Shown: positions 47,124 through 56,317 of the stretch, in pieces
How the letters are laid out: the number at the start of each line of letters is the position of its first letter
How positions within the stretch are numbered: the first letter of the stretch is position 1
Made by a program: the position numbers and the translations under genes
Assembly (NCBI RefSeq): GCF_011045115.1
Contig: NZ_JAAKZG010000006.1
Coordinates: 186,001 to 250,000, forward strand
Direction of reading: 5' to 3'
Source of the DNA: Mesorhizobium zhangyense
Lineage (GTDB): Bacteria > Pseudomonadota > Alphaproteobacteria > Rhizobiales > Rhizobiaceae
Length of the DNA stretch: 64,000 nt
Notes under the pieces: generated by a model
Database searches by the model: none
Told to the model about the DNA's origin: nothing
The model's input: the letters and a program-made list of their open reading frames with translations, nothing else

Positions 47124-48491
47124 TCAGACCGCCACCGAGTAGCGGCCGTTCGAATGGAGGTAGCCATCAAAGTGGCTGGCGACCAGACGCGCTGTTTCGT
47201 GGGGGTCCCGTTCGATCCCGGTCCGCCAGTCGTCGATCCGGACGCGTGTTCCCATCTCAGTGCGCAGCCTGACGATGTCCGGACCGAACAGATCGACTGG
47301 GATGCCATGGCGCTTTGCAATCACGGCGAGATCGGCTTCGAAGAAGCACAGGATCGACTCGATGATATCTCCCCGCATCCGGTCCACGGCATCGATCGCC
47401 TTCCCCCGGGCCACAGGCAGTTCGCCGGCCCTGATGCGGCGTTGCCAGCCAGCGTTGTCGGGCAGGTTCTGCGCATAGCCGGAGGGGGTCCGGCTGATGG
47501 ATGACGCTCCCAGACCTATGAGGGTGGACGCGGTGTCGGTGGTGTAGCCCTGAAAGTTCCGCCGCATCGTGCCATTCCGCATCGCCGCCACAAGCGGATC
47601 GCTTCCGCGGGCGAAGTGGTCGATGCCCACGCCGTGATAGCCGGCCGTCACGAGGAGACGGCGCGCGAGCCGCGCCTGAGCGATCCGCGCGCCAGCGTCG
47701 GGGAGAGTCTCGTCGGCGATCAGGCGTTGGTGGGGTTTCATCCAGGGGACGTGCGCGTAGCCGAAGACCGCGAACCGTGAGGGAGCAAGACGGACCGCCT
47801 GTTCCACGGTTGCCTTGATGGACGCTTCCGTCTGGAAGGGCAGGCCGAACATCAGGTCGAAGTTAACGTCTGCGATGCCTGCCTGCGATATCGCACGCAT
47901 CGCGTCCTCGACGATGGCCAGGGGCTGAACGCGCGCGATCGCTTTCTGGACCCTGTCATCGAGGGTCTGCACGCCGAGGCTCACCCGGTTCACGCCCAGA
48001 CCAGCGAGGCATGCCATGCCGTCCACGGTAACATGCCGGGGATCGAGTTCGATCGCGTGTTCCATATCGTCCCTGAAGCGGAACGTCTCCGAGAGGAGCC
48101 CTACCAGTTCCGCCATGCAGTCCGGCGGCAGGATGTTCGGTGTGCCTCCGCCCCAGTGCAGGTGCGAGACCGCAACGCGTCCGGTTCTGGCTCCCACCAG
48201 ACGGATTTCGTCCTTGAGCACTTCGGCATAGGCGCGGACGGGATCGTCGCGAAGTGCCGCCTTTGTCGTGCAACCGCAGTAGTTGCAGATCGACCTGCAG
48301 AACGGGACGTGGAGGTAGATCGATACAGGGGCATCGCGATCCGCTTCCATGTCCAGCCAACTCCCATAGATCGCAGCATCGACGTCGGCGGTGAACTGGG
48401 GGGCGGTCGGATAGGATGTGTAGCGAGGGATCGTTCTCGTTGCGAGCGTCAGGAGATCATAATCCTCCTGCCGTCGGTGCGTATTCGTCAT
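47124..48491 (-). CDS. hemN: HemN, oxygen-independent coproporphyrinogen III oxidase
   Basis: A 455-residue radical-SAM enzyme that converts coproporphyrinogen III to protoporphyrinogen IX without oxygen, supporting haem supply for cbb3, Nap and FixL under microaerobic conditions. The radical-SAM cluster motif is HVPFCRSICNYCGC, preceded by RYTSYPTAPQF typical of true HemN; the SAM-binding GGGTPN follows. The frame is open to 48578 but the ATG at 48489-48491 fits the family start. An NnrR-type box lies 63 nt upstream. Confidence 0.93.
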   Translation of the reverse strand: MTNTHRRQEDYDLLTLATRTIPRYTSYPTAPQFTADVDAAIYGSWLDMEADRDAPVSIYLHVPFCRSICNYCGCTTKAALRDDPVRAYAEVLKDEIRLVGARTGRVAVSHLHWGGGTPNILPPDCMAELVGLLSETFRFRDDMEHAIELDPRHVTVDGMACLAGLGVNRVSLGVQTLDDRVQKAIARVQPLAIVEDAMRAISQAGIADVNFDLMFGLPFQTEASIKATVEQAVRLAPSRFAVFGYAHVPWMKPHQRLIADETLPDAGARIAQARLARRLLVTAGYHGVGIDHFARGSDPLVAAMRNGTMRRNFQGYTTDTASTLIGLGASSISRTPSGYAQNLPDNAGWQRRIRAGELPVARGKAIDAVDRMRGDIIESILCFFEADLAVIAKRHGIPVDLFGPDIVRLRTEMGTRVRIDDWRTGIERDPHETARLVASHFDGYLHSNGRYSVAV

Positions 48492-48553
48492 CGAATGTGC
48501 TCCGGATCTGCGTGGCGCGACCTCTCGTGTACACGGCATGCTCAACAGCCTCG

Positions 48554-48567
48554 TTGAGCTAGCGCAA
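48554..48567. promoter_or_regulatory. NnrR-type box (hemN promoter)
   Basis: TTGAGCTAGCGCAA (reverse complement TTGCGCTAGCTCAA), 63 nt upstream of hemN. Confidence 0.65.
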
Positions 48568-48661
48568 ACGAGAAGCACTCATTTCTGCAGCACAATTCGC
48601 TGTCTGACACGGACATAAGTGCCTAAGCCAAAGGTCCGGTTCGGGCCCGAGGTGCCCTTAA

Positions 48662-48994
<333 letters not shown>

Positions 48995-49052
48995 TGACCG
49001 CTTCATAGCCGAAGCGCTGGCAGGCTTCAACGGGCAAATGAAACTGCGCGGC

Positions 49053-49092
49053 CTCCGATCGCAGAAGTCACAGGTTCGAGGCCGGTCCGGCG
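49053..49092 (+). repeat. Degenerate inverted copy of the tRNA-Arg 3' half
   Basis: From CTCCGA onward this plus-strand stretch matches the tRNA-Arg 3' portion at about 31 of 40 positions, including a 13-base identity (GTCACAGGTTCGA) covering the T-arm. It starts at the same anticodon-loop point as attL and attR. No tRNA 5' half precedes it. The rest of 48969-49232 holds no recognised gene. Confidence 0.5.
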
Positions 49093-49232
49093 ATACGCAC
49101 GCTGGTCTTTGCAATTGGTATGCCGTCAGATGGCACTGAGCCTTATGATGGAGGGCGCAACACGTATGGGAGGGTGTTCAGCGCCCGCCGCTTCGGCTAT
49201 TCGGATTGGACTGAAGTGCAGGGGGAGGCTGA

Positions 49233-49877
49233 ATGCGGGCGCTGATCGCGAAGTTTGCGGCGGAGGTCGTTCTCCTGTTTGCCCGCGCCGTAACAGCTGT
49301 CAGGGCGACCTGGCATGAAAGCGGGTTGCCGCGTCGCCGGTCCGTCTATTTCGCCAACCATTCCAGCCATGGCGATTTCGTTCTGATCTGGACCGTACTG
49401 CCGCCGCGCCTGCGCCGGCGGGTGCGGCCGGTTGCCGGGGCCGATTACTGGCTCAGATCGAAGCTCACCAGCTTCATCGGCCGCGACGTTTTCAACGCCG
49501 TGCTGATCCAGCGCGACCGCGATGAACGCAAGGACGATCCCGTCGCGATGATGGCACAGGCCCTGGATGAAGGCTCGTCTCTCATCTTCTTTCCCGAAGG
49601 CACGCGCAACCAGACGGATGCGCAGTTGCTGCCCTTCAAGAGCGGCCTGTTCCATCTGGCGACCGCAAAGCCGGATGTCGATCTGGTGCCGGTCTGGATC
49701 GCCAATCTCAACCGGGTGATGCCGAAAGGCGAGTTCGTGCCCATACCGCTGATCTGCACGGTGACCTTCGGCGCGCCGATGCGCCTGGCGAGCGGCGAGG
49801 CGAAGGAAGCATTCATCGAGCGGGCGCATGCGGCGCTGCTTGCGCTTTCCCCGAAACAGGCAGGCGGCAGCGAATGA
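49233..49877 (+). CDS. plsC: 1-acylglycerol-3-phosphate acyltransferase (PlsC-like)
   Basis: A 214-residue membrane-associated acyltransferase of the LPLAT family. The catalytic NHxxxxD motif is NHSSHGD and the acceptor-binding motif is FFPEGTRN; a hydrophobic N-terminus (IAKFAAEVVLLFARAV) anchors it. It probably adds the second acyl chain to lysophosphatidate. It overlaps cdsA by 4 nt, beginning a four-gene phospholipid operon at the right border of the island. Confidence 0.88.
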   Translation: MRALIAKFAAEVVLLFARAVTAVRATWHESGLPRRRSVYFANHSSHGDFVLIWTVLPPRLRRRVRPVAGADYWLRSKLTSFIGRDVFNAVLIQRDRDERKDDPVAMMAQALDEGSSLIFFPEGTRNQTDAQLLPFKSGLFHLATAKPDVDLVPVWIANLNRVMPKGEFVPIPLICTVTFGAPMRLASGEAKEAFIERAHAALLALSPKQAGGSE

Positions 49878-50821
49878 GCGCGACCCAGTACGACATGTTC
49901 CTTCTGGTCCTCGGCATATTCGGGGTCCTGCTCGTCGCCTCGCTCGTCGGCTACGTCCTGCAAAGGCGGCTGTCGCCGGATGGGTCGAACGCGGCCATCG
50001 AAAATCTCAATTCCCGCATCAATGCCTGGTGGGTCATGGCGATCCTGATCGCCATCGCATTCGTCGCCGGCCGCATCGGCGTGCTCATCCTGTTCGCCTT
50101 CTGCTCGTTTGCGGCCCTGCGCGAATTCGTGACCCTGACCAATACGCGGCGCGCCGATCACTGGGCGCTGGCCACCGCCTTCTTCGTTGTCCTGCCGGTG
50201 CAGTATTTTCTGCTGTGGACCGAGGATTACGGCATCTTCTCCATATTCATCCCCGTCTATGCCTTCCTGCTGATGCCCATCATCGCCGTCATGCGCGGCG
50301 ACACCCAGCATTTCCTCATCCGTATCTCCGAAGTGCAATGGGCGTTGATGATCTGCGTCTTCTGCGCCTCGCATGTGCCGGCGCTGCTGACCTTGCATAT
50401 CCCCGGCTACGAAGGCCGAAACGTGCTGCTGATCGCCTTCCTTGTCATCGTCGTGCAGCTCAGCGATGTCCTGCAATATGTCTGGGGCAAGCTGTTCGGG
50501 CGCACCAAGATCGCTCCCAACCTGTCGCCGTCGAAAACCGTCGAGGGCTTCGTCGGCGGCGTTGCCAGCGCGACGCTGATCGGCGCCGGCCTGTGGTGGA
50601 TAACGCCGTTCACACCCATCCAGGCCGGCGTGATGGCGCTGGTCATCACCCTGATGGGTTTCTTCGGCGGGCTGGTCATGTCGGCGATCAAGCGGGATCG
50701 CGGCGTCAAGGACTGGGGGCATCTGATCGAAGGCCATGGCGGCCTCATCGACCGGCTGGATTCGGTCGTCTTTTCCGCCCCGATCTTCTTCCACCTCACC
50801 CGCTACTGGTGGGCCGCGTGA
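49874..50821 (+). CDS. cdsA: CdsA, phosphatidate cytidylyltransferase
   Basis: A 315-residue enzyme making CDP-diacylglycerol from phosphatidic acid and CTP. It has about eight membrane helices and the CdsA signature in the C-terminal part (SPSKTVEGFVGGV, then IKRDRGVKDWGHLIEGHGG and LIDRLDSVVFSAP). Overlaps both neighbours by 4 nt, showing tight coupling with plsC and the following membrane protein. Confidence 0.92.
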   Translation: MSATQYDMFLLVLGIFGVLLVASLVGYVLQRRLSPDGSNAAIENLNSRINAWWVMAILIAIAFVAGRIGVLILFAFCSFAALREFVTLTNTRRADHWALATAFFVVLPVQYFLLWTEDYGIFSIFIPVYAFLLMPIIAVMRGDTQHFLIRISEVQWALMICVFCASHVPALLTLHIPGYEGRNVLLIAFLVIVVQLSDVLQYVWGKLFGRTKIAPNLSPSKTVEGFVGGVASATLIGAGLWWITPFTPIQAGVMALVITLMGFFGGLVMSAIKRDRGVKDWGHLIEGHGGLIDRLDSVVFSAPIFFHLTRYWWAA

Positions 50822-50823
50822 CG

Positions 50824-51222
50824 ATGGCGCGGCTGCGCGCGCTTGCCGGCAGCGGTGTGGTTCACGTCATCTTCGCCTTCGTGGCGATGGGCGGCTGGGC
50901 CGTTTTCGCCAATCGCGCATACCCCATGCCGCGCCCGCTCTTCGCCGGCGTGGTTCAGGGCACGCTTTCCGCCGTGCTGACGCTCTGCCTGAAGTCGATC
51001 ATCGACGCGCTGTCGCGGCGGTTCAGTGGCTCCACCAGCCTGTGGGTGCCTCCGCTCATCGCCTGTCTCGCGACGACCGGCATACTCGTCACCGTCCATG
51101 CCTTGAGCGGCACGCCCGAAATTCTGCAGACCATCGCCGTGCCGCTGATCGTCTCCACGACCTATGCGGCGACCTATAACTATTCGATCTTCCGGAGAGG
51201 AGATAATCTTGGACAAGGGTGA
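50824..51222 (+). CDS. Small four-helix membrane protein in the phospholipid operon
   Basis: About 132 residues with four predicted helices (VVHVIFAFVAMGGWAVFANR; VVQGTLSAVLTLCLK; WVPPLIACLATTGILVTVHA; a final one near IAVPLIVSTTYAATYN). No family was recognised. GTG 50818 overlaps the cdsA stop and is an equally likely start. Its 3' end overlaps the next gene by 14 nt. Its place suggests a role in lipid transport or as an enzyme partner (inference). Confidence 0.7.
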   Translation: MARLRALAGSGVVHVIFAFVAMGGWAVFANRAYPMPRPLFAGVVQGTLSAVLTLCLKSIIDALSRRFSGSTSLWVPPLIACLATTGILVTVHALSGTPEILQTIAVPLIVSTTYAATYNYSIFRRGDNLGQG

Positions 51223-51853
51223 CCGCAGGCCGCTGGCAAGCCGCAACACGCGCTGGGCACAGACGATCGCCAAGCGCATGGCCGCACTTTCGATCACCCC
51301 CAATGCCATTTCGCAGGCAAGCATTGCCGCTGCTGCGGCGGCTGGCCTGGCCTTCTGGATTGCCGGGGAAACCAGCGGCACCGTGCGCAGCCTGCTGCTG
51401 GTCGCGGCCGCGCTGTTTTGCCAGCTTCGCCTGCTGTGCAATCTGTTCGACGGAATGGTCGCCATGGAAGGCGGCAAGGCCGAGGCGGACGGGCCGTTCT
51501 GGAACGAGTTTCCCGACCGGATCGCCGACATACTGATCCTGGCCGGGATCGGCTACGGCATCGGCGCACCAAGCTTGGGCTGGGCAGCGGCGGCCTTTGC
51601 GGTGCTGACTGCCTATGTCCGTGAACTTGGCCGCGCCAATGGCGCACCGAGCGATTTTTCCGGCCCGATGGCCAAGCAGCACCGCATGGCCGTCATCACC
51701 GCCGCAGCCCTGTTTTCCGCCGTGGAATTCCTCTGGAACGGCAGGAACGAGGTCCTGACGCTTGCTCTCTCGATCGTGGCGATCGGCGCTGCCTTGACCG
51801 CGCTTCGCCGGGCCCGACGGCAGGTACGATGGCTGAAGGAACGCAAGGCGTAA
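51209..51853 (+). CDS. CDP-alcohol phosphatidyltransferase family protein
   Basis: About 214 residues with six helices. The CDP-alcohol motif is recognisable but divergent: CNLFDGMVAMEGGKAEADG followed by FPDRIAD, with AM where AR is usual and a longer spacing between the glycine and the final two aspartates. It would use the CDP-diacylglycerol made by CdsA, acceptor unknown. The TTG at 51209 with AGGAG 6 nt upstream is the best start. Confidence 0.78.
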   Translation: MDKGDRRPLASRNTRWAQTIAKRMAALSITPNAISQASIAAAAAAGLAFWIAGETSGTVRSLLLVAAALFCQLRLLCNLFDGMVAMEGGKAEADGPFWNEFPDRIADILILAGIGYGIGAPSLGWAAAAFAVLTAYVRELGRANGAPSDFSGPMAKQHRMAVITAAALFSAVEFLWNGRNEVLTLALSIVAIGAALTALRRARRQVRWLKERKA

Positions 51854-51870
51854 TTAAACGTCGCCTTGCG

Positions 51871-52752
51871 CTATTGCGTCGCGACGCCCAGGCTTGCCTG
51901 CGGCAGGTAACGGTCGATCAGCTGCTCGACTTCGGCATTGCGGCTGCGCGCCGTGTCGCCGCCCATCACGACGACCACCAGCTTGCGGCCACCGGAATTC
52001 ACCGACGTGACGATGTTGAAGCCGGAAGCGCGGATATAGCCGGTCTTGATGCCGTCGACGCCGCTGACCCGGCCGAGCAGGTCGTTGTGGCCGCGGATCG
52101 TCTTGCCGTTGAAGGCAAAGGACGTGGCGGAGAAATAGCCATAGTGCTGCGGGAAGCGCTTGCGCAGGGCGATGCCGAGCAGCGCCATGTCGCGCGCGGT
52201 GCTGCGTTGCGCCTCGTCAGGCAGGCCCGACGCGTTGTTGAAGAAGGTGCCGCGCATGCCGAGCTGGCGTGCCTTGGCCGTCATCATCGAGGCGAAACGC
52301 TCTTCCGTGCCACCGAGCGCTTCGGCAACGGCCACGGCCACGTCGTTGGCCGATTTGGTGCAAAGCGCGCTGATTGCCGATTCCACATCGATCGACTGGC
52401 CCGGCTTCAGGCCGATCTTCGACGGCGGGCGCGAGGCGGCAAAGGCCGACACCGGTATCTGAGAGGATTTCGACAGCTTGCCGCTCTCCAGCGCCTCGAA
52501 CAGCATGTAGAGCGTCATCATCTTGGTGAGCGAGGCCGGGTAGCGCGCGGCCTCCGAATTCTGCTCGTAGAGAACCTTGCCGGTGCTGCCGTCGACGACG
52601 ATTGCAGCGTGCTTTGGTGAAAGGTTCTGCTGCGGCGTCTGCACCGTGTTCAGCGTGCCGGTGGTCGAACAGCCGGCGAGCAGGCCCAGTGCGAGGAAAA
52701 GGACTGCAGCAATCCGCAGAGGCGATGAAAGGTGATGAGATGCGATCGGCAA
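51871..52752 (-). CDS. D-alanyl-D-alanine carboxypeptidase lipoprotein
   Basis: A 293-residue penicillin-binding protein of the DacA/PBP5 (peptidase S11) group. The active-site SxxK is PASLTKMM, the SxN motif is TKSANDVA and the KTG motif is IKTGYIRAS, all intact. The N-terminus has a lipobox (GLLAGC), so it is a membrane lipoprotein rather than being held by a C-terminal amphipathic helix. It trims pentapeptides in peptidoglycan. Convergent with the phospholipid operon, 17 nt apart. Confidence 0.9.
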   Translation of the reverse strand: MPIASHHLSSPLRIAAVLFLALGLLAGCSTTGTLNTVQTPQQNLSPKHAAIVVDGSTGKVLYEQNSEAARYPASLTKMMTLYMLFEALESGKLSKSSQIPVSAFAASRPPSKIGLKPGQSIDVESAISALCTKSANDVAVAVAEALGGTEERFASMMTAKARQLGMRGTFFNNASGLPDEAQRSTARDMALLGIALRKRFPQHYGYFSATSFAFNGKTIRGHNDLLGRVSGVDGIKTGYIRASGFNIVTSVNSGGRKLVVVVMGGDTARSRNAEVEQLIDRYLPQASLGVATQ

Positions 52753-52952
52753 GAAGGCTACCTGATTGAACGCGAGGACGACTGAGACGACGAACCCCTC
52801 GCGTTACAGCCTTGCCCAAATTATCGCAATCAAGGTTTCCGGTCCATTAACCCCGAGCGGACCTGTCGCCGCAGGCATATTGCATCACGCGAAGGTTTGA
52901 AATTTTGCCGATAACGCAGCAGAATAGGACCTTCCAGGCAAATGGAGGCAAG

Positions 52953-53561
52953 ATGTCCGAAATAGCGACGATAGCCGCCACGATCTTCAAGCGCGCGGCC
53001 AAGGGCAAACGGTTCGTCGTGGCAATCGCCGGCGCGCCGGGCGCGGGCAAATCGACGATCTCGGAACAGTTGCGCGATCTTCTGCCCGAGGGGTCAGCGG
53101 TCGTGGTGCCGATGGACGGGTTTCACTATGACGACGTCATTCTGCATCAGCGCGGGTTGCGGTCGCGCAAGGGCGCGCCGGAAACCTTCGACTATGCAGG
53201 CTTCGAGGTGCTGCTGCGGCGCATCCATGCGGCGGAACCGGACATCGCCATTCCCGTCTTCGACCGCAGCATGGAGCTTTCGCGCGCCGCCGCGTCCATC
53301 ATCGGCTCGGACGTCAAGTTCGTGCTGGTGGAAGGCAATTACCTTCTTCTCGACGAAGCGCCATGGAGCGGCCTTGCCCCACTTTTCGATTTCGGCATCT
53401 TCATCGACGTTGCGCGCCAGGAGCTGGAACGCCGCCTGCTGCAGCGCTGGCATGAGCACGGCAAATCGGACGAGGACGCCCGGGCATGGGTCGCCTCCAA
53501 CGACATGCCGAATGTCGATCGCGTGCTGAAAAGCCGCCGCGCCGCCGATCTGGTGATCTAG
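52953..53561 (+). CDS. P-loop kinase (uridine kinase/pantothenate kinase-like)
   Basis: A 202-residue kinase with Walker A GAPGAGKST (about residues 27-35), the substrate segment VVVPMDGFHYDDV and later LVEGNYLLLDEAPW, as in the uridine kinase/PanK/FrcK-like group. The phosphate acceptor is unclear, possibly a sugar or nucleoside. GGAGG lies before the ATG at 52953. It stands alone. Confidence 0.85.
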   Translation: MSEIATIAATIFKRAAKGKRFVVAIAGAPGAGKSTISEQLRDLLPEGSAVVVPMDGFHYDDVILHQRGLRSRKGAPETFDYAGFEVLLRRIHAAEPDIAIPVFDRSMELSRAAASIIGSDVKFVLVEGNYLLLDEAPWSGLAPLFDFGIFIDVARQELERRLLQRWHEHGKSDEDARAWVASNDMPNVDRVLKSRRAADLVI

Positions 53562-53639
53562 AGAAAACTGCCTACTGGAACAAAAGCCGGCTTCGTTCAT
53601 TCTGCGTTCGCGGCAACCGTGCCGTGTGAGAGGACTGGA

Positions 53640-54203
53640 ATGATGGCGACCAAGAAGGCATCTCCAAAGACCGGCAAGCCAGCAGCGGCCAAGACGGGCG
53701 CGGCAGCAGCCCTTGCCGAACGCACGAAGGACACCAAGAAGTCGGCCAAGGCGCCTGCTGCGAAAGCGCCGGCGGCGCCAAAAGCAGCGGCGAAGAAGCC
53801 TGCAACCGCCAAAGCCGCAGCTGTCAAAACCACAGGCAGCAAGGCTGCCAAGGCAGTGACGGCAACCAAGGCGGCGGCCAAGAAAGCGACCGCCAAGGCC
53901 AGCAGCAAGGCAGCAAGCGTCAAGGCACCGGCGGCGGTAAAGGCTGCTCCAGCCAAAGCGGCTGCAACTGTAAAAGCCAAGGCCCCCGCAGTGGCAAAAG
54001 CGGCGGCTAGGAAGCCAGCAGCAGCAAAGCCCAAGGCGCCGGCAGCAAAAGCGAAGTCGACCGTTGCGAAGGCCAAGGCAGGGGCCGAATCCATCGGCAC
54101 GAAGGTTCTGCGTGGGGTCAAGGACACGGCGACCGTTGCCGTCGGGCTTGCAACCGTCGTGGCCGGCAAAGTCACCGGAAAGACGAAGGCAAAAGCCAGG
54201 TAG
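53640..54203 (+). CDS. Histone H1-like lysine/alanine-rich protein
   Basis: A 187-residue protein made of short repeats of Ala, Lys and Pro (AAKKPA, KAPAAK types), closely like the tail of histone H1 and of bacterial Hc1/AlgP-type proteins. A short non-repetitive C-terminal part (VLRGVKDTATVAVGLATVVA) has a hydrophobic stretch. It probably binds DNA or another polyanion. The sequence is repetitive, so length may vary between strains. ATG 53640 or 53643. Confidence 0.75.
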   Translation: MMATKKASPKTGKPAAAKTGAAAALAERTKDTKKSAKAPAAKAPAAPKAAAKKPATAKAAAVKTTGSKAAKAVTATKAAAKKATAKASSKAASVKAPAAVKAAPAKAAATVKAKAPAVAKAAARKPAAAKPKAPAAKAKSTVAKAKAGAESIGTKVLRGVKDTATVAVGLATVVAGKVTGKTKAKAR

Positions 54204-54297
54204 CTTTCCGCTTCGCGTCGGAACCGGCTGGCGCCGACGCTTCAATCAATTTCACCAGCGGCTTTCGAAAGAAACGCCGCCACAATATTGTTTTGTT

Positions 54298-55002
54298 CTA
54301 GCCTCTGGCAGGTATTTCGAGGCCCGCCTTCACTGCAGGGCGTGCGAGACCACGCTCCAGCCAGGCCGCGACATTCGAGAAATCGTCGAAACCGACAAGC
54401 TCGCGCGCTTCATAGAAGCCGATCAGGTTGCGCACCCAGCCAAGCATGGAAATATCGGCAATGGTGTAGTCGTTGCCCATGACCCATTTGCGGCCGGCGA
54501 GACGCCTGTCGAGCACGCCGAGCAGGCGCTTGGATTCGTCGCGGTAGCGCTCCAGCGGGCGCTTGTCCTCGATCGCCCGGCCGGCGAATTTGTGAAAGAA
54601 GCCGAGCTGCCCGAAGATCGGCCCGATGCTCGCCATCTGGAAGAACACCCACTCAATCGTCTCGTAGCGCCCGATCGCATCGGCGGGGATCAGCTTGCCG
54701 GTCTTTTCGGCGAGATAGAGCAGGATCGCACCGGATTCGAACAGGCCGATCGGCTTCCCATCCGGGCCGTTCGGGTCGATGATCGCCGGGATCTTGCCGT
54801 TCGGATTGAGCGACAGAAACTCAGGCGTCCAGCTCTCGTCCTTGCCGATGTTGACGGCGTGGGGCTCGTAGGGAAGCCCGAGTTCTTCGAGCGCGATGGA
54901 AACCTTAACGCCATTCGGCGTCGGGAAGGAATAAAGCTGGATGCGATCAGGATGTTTTGCCGGCCAGCGGGCAGTGATCGGGAAAGCGGAAAGATCGGTC
55001 AT
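54298..55002 (-). CDS. Glutathione S-transferase family protein (YfcG/Ure2-like)
   Basis: A 234-residue GST with an N-terminal thioredoxin-like domain (IQLYSFPTPNGVKVSIALEE; NPNGKIPAIIDPNG; LFESGAILLYLAEKTG) and an all-helical C-terminal domain (WVMGNDYTIADISMLGWV). The TPNG and ESGAIL segments fit the nu-class YfcG group with disulphide reductase activity. The ATG at 55000-55002 with GGAG upstream is preferred over 55062. Confidence 0.88.
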   Translation of the reverse strand: MTDLSAFPITARWPAKHPDRIQLYSFPTPNGVKVSIALEELGLPYEPHAVNIGKDESWTPEFLSLNPNGKIPAIIDPNGPDGKPIGLFESGAILLYLAEKTGKLIPADAIGRYETIEWVFFQMASIGPIFGQLGFFHKFAGRAIEDKRPLERYRDESKRLLGVLDRRLAGRKWVMGNDYTIADISMLGWVRNLIGFYEARELVGFDDFSNVAAWLERGLARPAVKAGLEIPARG

Positions 55003-55104
55003 GGGAGATCCTTGGGAGGGTGGCTCAGGAGACGGAGTTGGCAAATAGGCCTTCGCTATCACTTCATCAATGCGACGGTGACGTTGATTTCGGGGCGCAA
55101 GCCG

Positions 55105-56316
55105 TCACGCGCCCTTGAAGGCCAGAACAGCATTGGTGCCACCAAAGGCAAAGCCGTTGCTGATTGCCGCGCGCACTTCGCGTTCCTTCGCTACATTCGG
55201 CGTCACGTCCAGATCGCAGGCGGCGTCCTTTTCGCGATAATTGGCGGTCGGCGGCACGATGCCCTCGCGGATGCCCATGACGCAGGCGATCATTTCAAGC
55301 CCGCCCGATGCGCCCATGCAATGGGCGTGCATGGATTTGGTCGATGAAACCGAAAGCCTGTCGGCATGCGCTCCGAATACCCGGCGGATGGCCATTGTTT
55401 CGATCTCGTCATTGGCCTTGGTGCCGGTGCCGTGGGCGTTGATGTAATCGATATCCTCAGGCTTCAGTCCGGCATCGGCAAGGCAGGCTTGCATCGCCGA
55501 GACCGGACCTTCGACAGTCGGGGCAACGATATCGCTCGCGTCGCCGGACATGCCGGCGCCGGCAAGCTCGGCCAGAATGGTCGCGCCGCGCGCCACGGCA
55601 TGGTCATAGGTCTCAAGCACGGCCATGCCGGCGCCCTCACCGATCACCAGCCCGTCACGGTCGGCCGAGAACGGCCGGCAGGTCTCGCGGGCCAGCGCGC
55701 GCAGCGCCTCCCAACCCTTCAGAACGCCATAGACGAGCGGGGCATCGGTGCCGCCGGCGATCATGACATCGGCGCGGCCGAGGCGAAGCTGATCGACAGC
55801 CGCGGAAAGGGCATGGTTGGAGGAGGCACAGGCGGAGGTTACGCCAAACACCGGTCCGCGCAGGCCGTAGGACATGCTGACCTGGCCGGCAGGTGCCCCC
55901 GGCATGATTTTCGGAACCGTGAAGATAGCTGCCCGCGATTTACCTTCGAGCAGAACGGCGCGATAATTCTCTTCGGCCGTTTCGGCCCCGTAAATGCCGG
56001 TGCCGACAATGGCGCCAATGCGCGCCGTGTTCGCCTGATCCACCACGAGGCCGGCCTGGCGAATGGCCTCGCCGGCGGCGATCACCGCCAGCAGGCTGAA
56101 GCGATCCATGGTGACGAGGCGCTTCCTGTCGAGGTCGTGGTCGGGCAGTTCCTTGATCTCGGCGCCGATGCGAACCTTCAGTTCGTGAAGCGGCGCCGTG
56201 GTGATCTCGCCGATGCCCGAGCGGCCAGCCCGCATCTCGCCCCATATCGCCGGCACGTTGGTGCCAAGCGCACAGAGCCCGCCCAGACCGGTGATGACGA
56301 TACGCGGGCGCGCCAT
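55105..56316 (-). CDS. Beta-ketoacyl-ACP synthase, NodE-like
   Basis: A 403-residue KAS II-type condensing enzyme with catalytic Cys in [10 protein letters not shown] and His residues in [10 protein letters not shown] and [11 protein letters not shown]. The whole sequence, from [14 protein letters not shown] to [13 protein letters not shown], follows rhizobial NodE more closely than FabF by recall of family sequences. With the ACP upstream it would extend a special fatty acid; no nod genes lie nearby, so a lipid other than a Nod factor is likely. It starts 1 nt after the ACP stop. Confidence 0.85.
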   Translation of the reverse strand: MARPRIVITGLGGLCALGTNVPAIWGEMRAGRSGIGEITTAPLHELKVRIGAEIKELPDHDLDRKRLVTMDRFSLLAVIAAGEAIRQAGLVVDQANTARIGAIVGTGIYGAETAEENYRAVLLEGKSRAAIFTVPKIMPGAPAGQVSMSYGLRGPVFGVTSACASSNHALSAAVDQLRLGRADVMIAGGTDAPLVYGVLKGWEALRALARETCRPFSADRDGLVIGEGAGMAVLETYDHAVARGATILAELAGAGMSGDASDIVAPTVEGPVSAMQACLADAGLKPEDIDYINAHGTGTKANDEIETMAIRRVFGAHADRLSVSSTKSMHAHCMGASGGLEMIACVMGIREGIVPPTANYREKDAACDLDVTPNVAKEREVRAAISNGFAFGGTNAVLAFKGA

Positions 56317-56317
56317 G

